Part shown: positions 12,951-22,599 of the stretch, piece by piece
Layout: each line of letters begins with the position of its first letter
Numbering within the stretch: the first letter of the stretch is position 1
Assembly: GCA_008508345.1 (NCBI GenBank)
Contig: QNGE01001270.1
Span: 20,130-84,129, forward strand
Source of the DNA: Paragonimus westermani
Lineage: Eukaryota; Platyhelminthes; Trematoda; Plagiorchiida; Troglotrematidae
Direction of reading: 5' to 3'
DNA length: 64,000 nt
Notes under the pieces: model-generated
Told to the model about the DNA's origin: nothing
The model's database searches: none
Seen by the model: only the letters and a program-made list of their open reading frames with translations
Made by a program: the position numbers and the translations under genes

Positions 12951-14097
12951 TACGTGCTTGAGGCAACTGTAGATTTGTCTGTTCAATGCAAAAACAGGAG
13001 TGGACGAATACTCGACGATCCGCGTACCTAAACGAAGAGTGCAGTCAGCTTCCTGCGTTTCGTTGAATGAGTCGGCTACTACTAGTTGAAGAACGTTGGA
13101 TAACTCGTTAAAACACATGATCAAAAAGCCCACTGATTTCGCCTTGTACTTTACAATGAAACATGGAGTTATTGGTACAATACGAAACAGAAAAAAATGA
13201 TCAATATGGATTACCAGGAGAAACTCTACGGCATGGCTGCACATAACTAGACAGAGTCCGATTGTTGTTGGTTTCTCGTTGACCAGAAAACAGAAAATAG
13301 TCATTCGAGAATGAAAGAATCCCATTATTGTGCATTTGTCTAAAGGTGAGGACAAAAGACAAAAATATATATTTATCTGAGCGTCAGTCTGGTCAGCTGT
13401 GTTGACAAGAGTTCTGCTCAATCGGTTCAGTGGGAAGGTTTGAGAAAATAATGTACCTGAAAAATCAAACGGGTATGGTCTCAATAGTAATAGTTGCCGT
13501 TAACTAGCTCCAGCGAAAGTAAGACAAACCCAATCAACAGTTGCCCGACCGCTCTGTATTTTGATGAAACGTTTGATTCCGTGAGCTGTGAAAAACACTG
13601 AACAAGTCCAGCTAGAAAATCATGGGTGCAATTGTTCGAATCGGTCCTCAACGATTCTAGTATTCTCATTGGCATAAAACAGGTTTGTAATACAGCTTCA
13701 AACCTGGTGAGTACACAGTTGACCGCAAGAAAAGCGGTTACCTCTCAGGACTCAGAGGACGGTGTTCAAATGGAATGTCATATTGACGGTCGTCTACCGT
13801 CTACCTGATTCCTCTGTGTTCAAAACTGCATGCTAATGTTTGTTAACCACATTGAGCTGCACTCACACAGCGCAAAAATAATCGAAACGAGTGACTGAAT
13901 ATGAAGGTGTCCAGCAGAGAATGTGTGATTTATACCCAAATAACTGCAGCCTAACACTAATTACTTATAACGAAAGAAGGAGACAGTTGAGAATTAGGGT
14001 ACACGTGGGAAGAATAAGCATGATCTTAGAAAGGATTGGAAACAGACACAAAAGGGGAAGCTCACACACAAAACAAAATAACGCCCAGGTGAAACGT
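12951..14097. other. No recognisable gene
   Basis: A 180-codon minus-strand open frame (13484-12942) partly overlaps the LTR and shows no domain. Nothing else is recognisable. Confidence 0.4.
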
Positions 14098-14150
14098 TGG
14101 AGGAGGAGGAGGAGGAGGAGGAGGAGGAGGAGGAGGAGGAGGAGGAGGAN
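14098..14150. repeat. (GGA)n microsatellite, about 17 units, ending in an N
   Basis: An uninterrupted trinucleotide run ending at a single ambiguous base at 14150. The repeat directly abuts the broken end of a family A LTR. Confidence 0.95.
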
Positions 14151-14390
14151 AGAAACGGAAACACTCATTTGCACACCATACTATTCTGAGGATACTCCAG
14201 TCGCTCTAGACACCATGTATCAGTTCCGTCGTGTAGCGAAAGCCATTATATGTCATTCTGCGCTTCAACGATCCATCCCGTATCTCTGTCGTATTTATCA
14301 CGCGATTATCTCGATCCGCGATCATCTCGATCCATGCTGCTACTGAATAGTGGTGTGAGTAGTATGGTGCGACCGTCTATCCTCACTACA
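14151..14390 (-). repeat. Truncated LTR, family A
   Basis: Begins inside the LTR (AGAAACGGAAACACTCATTTGC, matching the segment near 12770) and runs to the intact terminus CGTCTATCCTCACTACA. The other terminus is lost at the (GGA)n tract. It contains a short duplication of the ATCTCGATCC segment compared with the 12.7-kb copy. Confidence 0.8.
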
Positions 14391-14429
14391 TGTATACCCG
14401 GCTGACACTTGTGTGTGCGGAACGTCTCA

Positions 14430-14778
14430 TAATCATGCGTACGGAATCAGAATTCGGAGTCAAAACCAAAAGGCTCACCATAATTAACATTCATTGTTTG
14501 GCGCGTGAGCAACACGCCCGAATGGTTATTTTTTTCTAGTCTCAACACAGCTCAGACCAACAACGCACGTCCGCTAACCGAGTCGGGTGAGCGAACGGGC
14601 ACAACACAGCTGAAACGACAGCCAGATTAGCTGGCTGCGCATTTCCAGTCGAGCTGCCCTGTCCCACTGTCCCAGTTTCTCGACCACCACGGTCCGCAAT
14701 CGACAACACCTGACCGGTCACACGCACGTTCCGGTGCGGGGTGACAACACTGGAATGGGATCTAGCATGCGTTACTGA
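14430..14778 (-). repeat. Dispersed repeat B, copy 1
   Basis: The reverse complement matches 25117-25493 over its whole length with scattered substitutions and small indels. Shared landmarks on the reverse strand are AACGCATGCT, ACGTGCGTGTGACCG, GACTCGGTTAGCGGACGTG and GAATGTTAATTATGGTG. No coding frame is conserved between the copies, which suggests a noncoding element such as an LTR or a nonautonomous element. The family is unknown to me. Confidence 0.8.
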
Positions 14779-15388
14779 GTGCAAACAGAAGGAGTCACAA
14801 TAAGGTATTTTCCTAACCGATTATGCTATCACTATAGTTCTCTCACCAAACACTGCATAATAAAACCTTGCATTTAAGAGTGAATTAAAACTAAACGACT
14901 AACCGAAAACCAACAAGTTTCCCGTAGATTCTGAGACACTTCGCGCTGTTTCCAGGTTTACTACGCCAACTGTGGACTCTGGCGTGACGTTTTGTAGCGT
15001 GACGCATTAAACCGCTACTCCCGGGCAAATGTTAACTTGACGCAATATATAAAAACAGCCGGTTGGCACAGAGATCGAACAACTAATGTGCGGTATGTAC
15101 AAACGGGTCTTGCATAATGCTATGAACGGCTTATATCAAGCGTACATAAAAAAGCCAGTTATAACACAGTAGTGTTCAATGTTGTCTACACGCTGCGTAT
15201 GGTCCATATGCAGAATGCATAAGCGGTCCCAGTATCTTTGAATGTGTCCTCGAAACAACGCATTGGTCGCGGTCCACTAGTTCCTTCTGGCACTCGCAGT
15301 TGCCCCGGCACCGGTGCAACATTCCATTGTGGCATCTGGAACTAAGAATGACCTAAACTGTAAATGATTATGTGAATAGAAGTTTTAC

Positions 15389-15496
15389 CTGTAAACATCC
15401 GATCATCCCTGTTCCAACAAGCTCCGTACAAACCACATGCTGAAGTCGGATTGGAGCAGGCCGATAAGGGTTGTTGATGTGCCAAAAATGGACAGC
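15389..15496 (-). CDS. Possible internal exon of an unidentified gene
   Basis: On the minus strand a 108-bp open segment is bounded by CCTGCAG (acceptor) and ACAG|GTAAAA (donor). In one frame it reads AVHFWHINNPYRPAPIRLQ and onward for 36 codons; a second frame is also open, so the phase is unresolved. It is 36 codons exactly, giving phase 0 at both ends. I do not recognise the protein and no neighbouring exon joins convincingly. An adjacent minus-strand frame in the duplicated block (near 15655-15760) could be an upstream exon, but its phase does not match this one. It could be chance. Confidence 0.2.
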
Positions 15497-15648
15497 CTGC
15501 AGGTATCCATTTAGACATAATGTCAATTCGCCGGCAAATACTGTCGAATATATATCTTCTTCAGATAAATACCACGTGCAAAATGATTCACATTTGTTCG
15601 CACCCAACAACCAAACCACCTGCAGACGGACGCGCCCTCTCGTATGGC

Positions 15649-16062
15649 CGATACTCGTATCTTCTGAGCATACTGTGCAAAGTCAACTTCAAAGCGTTAC
15701 ATTCTTGAGCGAGCCGACGGACACTCTCTTGCGGACTGTTTCGTACACGTCGCAAAACGTCAGTGGCAGAACAGTCGTCTGCCGATGCTCGCGGTCGACC
15801 ACTTCCTTACAGGTCATGAACACTGTCAGTTGCAACAAACAGTTTCATCAACCTTCCAAACGATTTACAGGTAACCAATCGCGAATCCCCATGCTTTGTA
15901 TTAAACACCCGAATGGTCCCCACATTTTCATCACAGGTCACATACATGAAAACCAGTTCAATACGCTATACAGTCTGATTCCCACATGACAACTCGCTCA
16001 GACCAAGCTGCTCGTGGCTACAGCCCAGCAAACTGAACTGAGAAGTGTGCGACCCTACATAA
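15649..16062 (+). repeat. 414-bp direct duplication, left copy
   Basis: Matches 16146-16559 at a constant offset of 497 with only a handful of substitutions (for example near 15889, 15902 and 15918). The left copy ends exactly at the assembly gap and the right copy begins exactly after it. This is either a tandem repeat with a 497-bp unit or two alleles placed in series. Confidence 0.95.
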
Positions 16063-16145
16063 NNNNNNNNNNNNNNNNNNNNNNNNNNNNNNNNNNNNNN
16101 NNNNNNNNNNNNNNNNNNNNNNNNNNNNNNNNNNNNNNNNNNNNN
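16063..16145. other. Assembly gap (83 N)
   Basis: Run of N between the two copies of a 414-bp segment. Confidence 1.
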
Positions 16146-16559
16146 CGATACTCGTATCTTCTGAGCATACTGTGCAAAGTCAACTTCAAAGCGTTACATT
16201 CTTGAGCGAGCCGACGGACACTCTCTTGCGGACTGTTTCGTACACGTCGCAAAACGTCAGTGGCAGAACAGTCGTCTGCCGATGCTCGCGGTCGACCACT
16301 TCCTTACAGGTCATGAACACTGTCAGTTGCAACAAACAGTTTCATCAACCTTCCAAACGATTTACAGGTAACCAATCGCAAATACCCATGCTTTGTAGTA
16401 AACACCCGAATGGTCTCCAAATTTTCATCACAGGTCACATACATGAAAACCAGTTCAATACGCTATACAGTCTGATTCCCACATGACAACTCGCTCAGAC
16501 CAAGCTGCTCGTGGCTACAGCCCAGCAAACTGAACTGAGAAGTGTGCGACCCTACATAA
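16146..16559 (+). repeat. 414-bp direct duplication, right copy
   Basis: Second copy of 15649-16062, followed by unique sequence. The first 83 bases of the putative 497-bp unit would fall inside the gap. Confidence 0.95.
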
Positions 16560-17158
16560 CTCAACATAAGCAACGTCAGAGAGACAGACGGGCAAACACA
16601 TTGAACGAACTAGTCACCCAGAGGCCCACAGGTCCGACGTGCCTTCAGTGAAATGGAATTATCCATTCTAGACGGTTATTAATCATTTGCACACTCAGTG
16701 CGCACAACTGATTTTCGATCAATCATTTGTTCATACCGGCATTTTTGTGAGGCTGTTGCAATCAACTGAGAGAAACCGGCATTATGTGGTCATAAAAGGT
16801 TGTTCGTGAACTTGACTCTGTCCTGGACTTAGTGAAATTTCCTAACCCACAGATTGGTTATCCATCCCACCCACTTAACTGTCCGGTTTAAAAAACCGTT
16901 TCACATTATTGTAAATTTGGTACTGGTTAATCGGTATGAAATGCCTGTCTACCAGGTTTTGCGTTCTGAAAGTTTCGGTCAAGTAATCAGTAGTTTGTAA
17001 ATCTGTTTCGTTTCTGAATACAGCTTTTCATTGCTCAACGTTTAGTGAGGAAGTTATCGTGTTAGCACAGTCGGTTGGGGGAATGTTTGTGTGTGTGTCA
17101 GTATGGCCGTGTATCAGTGCATGACGTATGCCGTTCCTGCCGGTGGCTTTCAGGATGA

Positions 17159-17474
17159 AACTCATGTCTATTGCTCTTGGTCGTACCATTTGAGTTCACT
17201 TACGCTGTGTTTGGAGGGAACTCAGCCGCCTCTTCACTGAACGCACTGGTTCAAGTGGACACTACACCGTTCAGGCAACCAAATCGAACGACGAATCCTT
17301 TGTTAATTCTTCTGATAGACGGTCTACGATGGGACCTTTTGGATCAGTTTGAGGCAAAAACTAACAAAACTTTGTTCGGTTTTGCCAGGTTAAAACAACA
17401 TGGTGGACACGTGAAGAGCATCACGCCTGTTTTTCCCACTGAATGCCATCCGAATTTGATCTCAATGCTGACAG
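17159..17474 (+). CDS. ENPP-family phosphodiesterase, first recognised exon
   Basis: ENPP enzymes are secreted or membrane-anchored metal-dependent phosphodiesterases that cleave nucleotides or lysophospholipid headgroups outside the cell. The exon encodes a hydrophobic leader-like start (LLLLVVPFEFTYAVFG), then LLILLIDGLRWDLLDQF, where DG carries the first metal-binding Asp, and PVFPTECHPNLISMLT, the nucleophile region. Family members normally read KTFPN here; this copy reads ECHPN, so the nucleophile Thr is Cys (codon 17444-17446). NKT is a possible glycosylation site. The exon ends ACAG|GTAATT in phase 1 and joins 19999 to give TGLYPVDHG, as expected for the family. The frame opens at 17159 after TGA at 17156, and the ATGs at 17155 and 17164 are out of frame, so the true start is unresolved. 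Confidence 0.85.
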
Positions 17475-19998
17475 GTAATTGCACCTCGCGTTTGCAACCC
17501 ATTGATTGATCTTGTTTTTTTTAAGCTTTGCATAAAAGTGGCCAATTCCAGTGATGCTACGAGCACAAAACCCATATACCCCGTACCCAGACCACTGCTG
17601 TATTTTCTACCTAATGCCTTTCCATTTGTCCGCATCGTCGACAACAAAAGGAGGCCTATATAGCGAGACAGTTGCATTGCTAGTATTTCTCTTAATCACG
17701 AGCATAAAACTGTAGCATTAATGCAATATGGAAGTGGCCTACACGACTGGAGGAAATATGGTTAGTTCCGAGACAGACAACTACTTGAACCAATGTTGGT
17801 GTTTTTAAGATAATACAAACAATCTAAGTTTTTAATCACACAACGATGCCAGTTTTTTGGGGTCATTAACGAGATCTTCTTCCGTGGTGTGCCTTTCAAC
17901 GAGCGTGGTTCTATTCGCCTTACACGCTGTGTTGCCGTTGCTCGCCACGTCATCGCACGAATCACTTACCGGGATATGTGTTCAGCCATTTCTTGTGTGC
18001 ATCCAATTATTCTGTGGACCTGATCGTCGCTGTAGCTACAGGTGAACTAATGTGTTACGTGGGATAACATTTCGGTGGGGTTCAATTCTTAGCTAACTGA
18101 ACAACACTCCAAGGTGATAGCACCAAACGTTGTTCAGCTGTAGGTTGTGCGAATCAAGACGGGCTTTAGTTTTTAAATAATGGCAGATACGACATGGTTA
18201 CCTCAGAAAATCACCCTGGGAATGTTCAGTATTCGTTCCTTCAATGTAAACCCTACCTTTATCGGTTTCTGTTACGATATATACACGTATGTCGATATAT
18301 GTGTATGTATGTAAAGTATTTAAGAAAGGCACATACTGAGTAGTGAGCGGTTTGTAATGATGTTTCAACTTCATACTAGGATCCGTTTTCAAACAAGTAT
18401 ATATAACGTGTATATGTGAATACTATACTCGATCATGAGGCTTCCGCCGCACAGCTCTGGTGGAGTCAGCATCAGATCGTCGATTTGAGTTCTGAATCTC
18501 TTGTTGCATCTCCATCTGATGGTAATATTCTTCGTTTGTCTCGTTGACGACACAGTTTGTCATCTTATATAACGCACAGCGCGCTAGTGGAACGTACGGA
18601 AAAGGGCGATTCACGCGGTGAACCCAACGGCAATTTTCAGCGTTGAGAAGGACGGGATGCTGAGAACGATAATTGATATTTACTGTGTATGACTTGTTAA
18701 CAAACGAACTGACGCTGCAACGCTGACAACGCATGCGGACACACGTTAACCGTACAAAGTAGTGTTTGGGTTCGTTGTTTATTATTGTATTATTGTAATG
18801 AGTGTCTGATACTAAACAGTCTCCCATAACAAGTGTATTTTTCTGTCGGGATAGTCATCCGCTTCTGTTTGCTTGCGTCTTGTCCCTCAACCTTCTGGAA
18901 TTCCACTTGGTGTCATCTCTGTGCATGTGGATTCCTCCAACAGTCCTTCATGTTCTCTACCTTATTTGATGAAGCTTCGGAATATTCTTTGCCAAAGTGG
19001 CCAGATCGCCTTCTCATGGTCTGACACGTATGTAGCAGGCGCCAAATGGGACGTCGGTCATATGGGAGTCTGATCACATGAAAATGAGTTATTGTCGGTT
19101 CCTTCCATCACTGATAGTCGGGAAGGTGACCCCGCAAGTGTAATGTTGACTAGAAGGTGTTACATATTCGATTCTTTAGGCTTTCAACGATTACGTAACA
19201 TCGGACCAGTGCTTCAGTCTGATTGCACAATTGAAACGTAGGCTGATCCTATGGCTTCGTCAAAGCCATTTCGCTTACTTTTGTGTTCACTTTGTTTGTA
19301 TAACAATTTCAAACAAAACACCGTCATTTTCTTCCTGAGAAAATATGTTGTTTGATTGCCAAAAGTGGGTTGATAATTAGAGAGATTTCGCTAAGACTCA
19401 TGAATGATCGTATTATTTCGTGACAGAATGCATGTAACCAGTATTGGAGGGCCAGCGCGGTTGTCAGTTTATGAGATATCTGCAAGCTATGTCGTTGATT
19501 TTGGATTGCTACCATCTCATGTGTAACACTGGTAATATAAAAAGGCAGACAGCCGGAATAGTCTGGTTAACATCTGTGCTGATACGTTGCATGTTCTTCT
19601 TCTCGGTGGAAATCCCTGATGTCACGTTAATAGCACATATAGTGGCCGCTTGGATTTTTGATACCCGAAACCGGTCCCCATCAGGCAAACTGTCAGTGCT
19701 GACCTAATTCCTTTCTCATTCTCAGACGGTTTGTTCAAAATAAGGTTACTCTGCATTATCTGTATAGTGGTGACCTTACTTCTCATATGTACATAAACGT
19801 AATTATGAGGCAAAATTCACTAAATTTATTTCGTGTACCTTGTGCTTCCTTGTTACGCAACGTTTGGTTCATCGATCGGACACAGCCTCTGATGCCTCAC
19901 ATGCACACTTAATATGTATCAAGCGATCCCTTTTTATACCTACCGAGATCATGTGCTGGGGACTGAGTTCAACGCACCATCCTCATTTTTCGTTACAG
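17475..19998 (+). other. ENPP intron
   Basis: GT donor at 17475 and AG acceptor at 19997-19998 (CGTTACAG). Joining the flanking exons restores an uninterrupted, family-consistent protein. The intron is about 2.5 kb. It holds an antisense open frame at 18423-18827 and otherwise nothing recognisable. Confidence 0.8.
18423..18827 (-). CDS. Unidentified 134-residue cysteine-bearing open frame inside the ENPP intron
   Basis: The minus-strand frame runs from ATG 18827 to TAG 18423. Cysteines fall at residues 4, 29, 34, 37, 66, 84 and 92. There are possible N-glycosylation sites (NKS, NET) and a charged, Cys-free C terminus ending RRKPHDRV. There is no signal peptide at this start. The spacing loosely resembles a small secreted cystine-rich protein whose leader would sit in another exon, but I recognise no family. 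It could be an exon of a nested gene or a chance frame. No promoter or convincing splice acceptor was seen. Confidence 0.25.
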   Translation of the reverse strand: MGDCLVSDTHYNNTIINNEPKHYFVRLTCVRMRCQRCSVSSFVNKSYTVNINYRSQHPVLLNAENCRWVHRVNRPFPYVPLARCALYKMTNCVVNETNEEYYHQMEMQQEIQNSNRRSDADSTRAVRRKPHDRV

Positions 19999-20132
19999 GG
20001 CTGTACCCCGTCGATCATGGTGCCATCTTCAATCAGTTGTACGATACGAATCGGAATGAATCGTTCAGCTATCACATGGATGAGCGACTCAACCGCACGA
20101 TACCCGACCTGTTGAGGACAAAACTCGCCCAG
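19999..20132 (+). CDS. ENPP-family phosphodiesterase, second recognised exon
   Basis: Begins GG|CTGTACCCC and completes the Gly split by the upstream intron. It encodes LYPVDHGAIFNQLYD, the conserved segment directly after the nucleophile region in ENPP proteins (family pattern TGLYPESHGIIDNKMYD), then NESFSYHMDERLNRTIPDL and 44 codons in all. The donor is CCCAG|GTTAGT, phase 0. NES and NRT are possible glycosylation sites. The later family landmarks, such as the WPG segment and the second metal-binding residues, were not found downstream in this window. The gene is therefore either very long or truncated here. Confidence 0.85.
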
Positions 20133-22080
20133 GTTAGTAATCATAGATGTTCGATTGGGATGGCGTGTGCTAAGTTTTCTCCTGATTTTAGCAATAATGA
20201 CCACCGGACTGTTTATAGCTTTAGTAGTCATGGGAACGTTGTTGGGAGTATTGAGTGGATTAATTCAATCTATTCTATTCCACGATAGTCTACTGTTTTT
20301 AAGTGTGTATCACACTGCTCAACAAAATTTTATCGCTTACCGTACACATTGGCACTAAGAAAGACTACTGGTTTAAGCTCATTGAGCGGTTTCCCAGATG
20401 GGTTTCAAAAAGACTACTCTCGTGTATTTGGTTGTTCACTGAGCATGTAATCTATATCGCAAACGTTTAATCACCAACCAGTGTGATGTCATCAACAAAT
20501 AAAGGTTTAAACCTACGCGCTCAAAGCCCTCCAGCTTTATGGTTTGTCCATTCCGAACTGAATTATGTAGCACACTTGTTTCATGTTACTCAGACGATGA
20601 CGGAGTAAACCAAGTTCACTATGTAAATAGGTATTATGCAATAGAAACGTTAGTTTAGTTTTCTAACGTTCCCGCCAGAATGCCCATTGAACCCCAGAGA
20701 AAAGCAATGACAAACAACTGTTTTCCATACCCTATCATCAAATCATCACAATCACGCTTGTTGGGCAATTTTTTCCGGTCTATGGAAACGGAAATGCGAT
20801 AATTAGAATGTCATTAGTTAACGGCGAACCTCGCAAAATTTCCAAAAACCATGATATACCGTTAATGTTGGTGACTTGTCATTTGGGCGGTTTTGATCGC
20901 ACTTAATTGGAGTTCCAAAACGTCCAACATTAATCCAGTGGTGTTCCACCTAATTTGTTTCGGTGATCATATGCTGTTCATCTGTACTGATGTTGTGACC
21001 GCAAAAGACGCTTGGCCTGCGAAATTGTTTATTGCATAAAGTCCCGTACAGGTTATGTTACATCATAGGACCACGAACGCGTATACTCCATACGCGCACA
21101 CCATACTACTCGCAAACGAAGCAGTCTGTTATACATCACTAGTATCTGATGTATTGTTGTAAGAGTTAGCTGTTCGTTAGTGTTTCTCTTTTGGACTTGC
21201 TAGTGATAGCTGACTCATGACAACCATCCAGTTGCACACAGGTGACTGTAGCTGTCTACCTATCGCATATATTACTATGACTTTGGATCACCTCACTGGG
21301 CCGTTATGTAATATTTCATGCGTTACGTCACATACTACATTCTACACACTAGGTTGCATATGGACTGGGCACTGCCCGTGTCTAACTGGGGACAGGGGAG
21401 GCAGTCGGCTCTCATTTGCACAACGGTGTGATTCGTAGGGGGCATCACAACTGGTGCGTGAAGACTGCAATTTTTGGGGGAACTTTCTGACTTTATATGA
21501 TCATAATACGCATCCACACAAAAAAGTCAGACATAAGAGAGACACTGCCAAAGCTTGATCTGTAACGCAAGGTCAGCAGTGTGTTGGTAGGAAGGATTTT
21601 CAGTCCTGGGCGTCACTAATTGCATATCGAGCCACAGTTGCCTCGAGCGCTTGTGTGTAAGTTCGGACAGTTCGATGGTGCATCTGATATGTCTTATACC
21701 CTCTGGTCATTAGAATCCTCGGAGCTTTGCGAGTTGAAGGAAGCTGGCAGTGCATATATGCATCTGACTGGGTTAGATAGTGTGGAAAGGACAAGTATTT
21801 TGTGAGACGGATCCATTCTTCATACCCCCACAGATCGCATGAAGTGTGACATGAACGTTGCAAAACTCGTACGAAAATGCAATCTGCGAACCAAAAAGCA
21901 AACGTATGCCTGTGTGTCCATTGAAAACATGGCAGTGTTACGGTTGGTTGCTTTTTCGCACTTAAATGTGTCTGATGTTTGGCAATTAACAGGGTTTCCA
22001 TGTGTTTGGGAAACAGGTAATTTCTACCATTCCCACTCACACTGGGCGCTGAATTTCAATCCGTGCGGTTGCTGGTCTCT
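20133..22080. other. No further ENPP exon or other gene recognised
   Basis: I searched this stretch for the next expected ENPP segment by its WPG-type landmark and did not find it. A CACACCATACTACTCGC segment near 21090 matches the family A LTR box only briefly. Open frames to 146 codons occur on the minus strand (22040-21600), without a motif. Confidence 0.4.
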
Positions 22081-22136
22081 AATCAATGAAGAGGCTTTGG
22101 GGATTATCGCCGATTTGTGTAGTTACCTTAGACATA

Positions 22137-22330
22137 CTGTGGTGGATTGCCAGGTCGGGGGTGCGAGTTTTCGAACGCTCGGCCGAATACCTCAACGTGG
22201 GGGGGAGGTACGTTCGAAAACCTGCCGCGATCGGATCAAGGCCAACGTGCGCGACCGGATGAGTCATCGCTCGACTAGATCGGACCAACGGGCGAGGCAG
22301 GGCAGGCGAAATACGACAGACGGCCAGATC
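22137..22330 (+). repeat. Dispersed repeat C (LTR-like), partial copy
   Basis: Starts TGTGGTGGATTGCCAGG and matches the reverse complement of 49763-50094 through GTTGAGGTATTC-type and GGACCAACGGGCGAG-type segments. The terminus TGTGGTGG is the mirror of the CCACCACA end at 50094. The far end is not recognisable beyond about 22330. Confidence 0.7.
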
Positions 22331-22401
22331 GGAGGCGTGGTTTTTCCAACATTCAGAGGAACATCTCGACACATTGGCCGGCTGGACAGAAAGGCCCCAC
22401 T

Positions 22402-22565
22402 GTCACACCTCCCAGTCTTATTCCTTCGGGTTTACACTGGATATGTGGTGTGTTGGTGGAACTGCAATTGGTGCAGCGCAAGCCAGTTGCAGTGATGGAT
22501 AAGCGCAGGCGTCCATTGGCTTCGGTCACTGTGACAGGCTAATCCGAATCGGATGCCGCCAACCA
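22402..22565 (+). repeat. Dispersed repeat D, copy 1
   Basis: The reverse complement matches 63837-64000 over 164 bp without indels and with few substitutions. It spans TCACACCTCCCAGTCTTATT through GGATGCCGCCAACC. It lies between repeat C and the start of a Penelope-like element. I see no coding potential. The second copy runs off the end of the window, so its true length is unknown. Confidence 0.85.
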
Positions 22566-22599
22566 TGGCCTTTATCAACCAGTGTATATCATGTGATAG

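Noticed and set aside
15471..15989. 172-codon + strand open frame over the duplicated block
   Set aside because: The opposite strand is also open in parts, the protein shows no domain, and it stops at the gap; it is probably chance.
21060..21140. Additional family A LTR copy
   Set aside because: Only about 20 bp around CACACCATACTACTCGC match; neither terminus was found.
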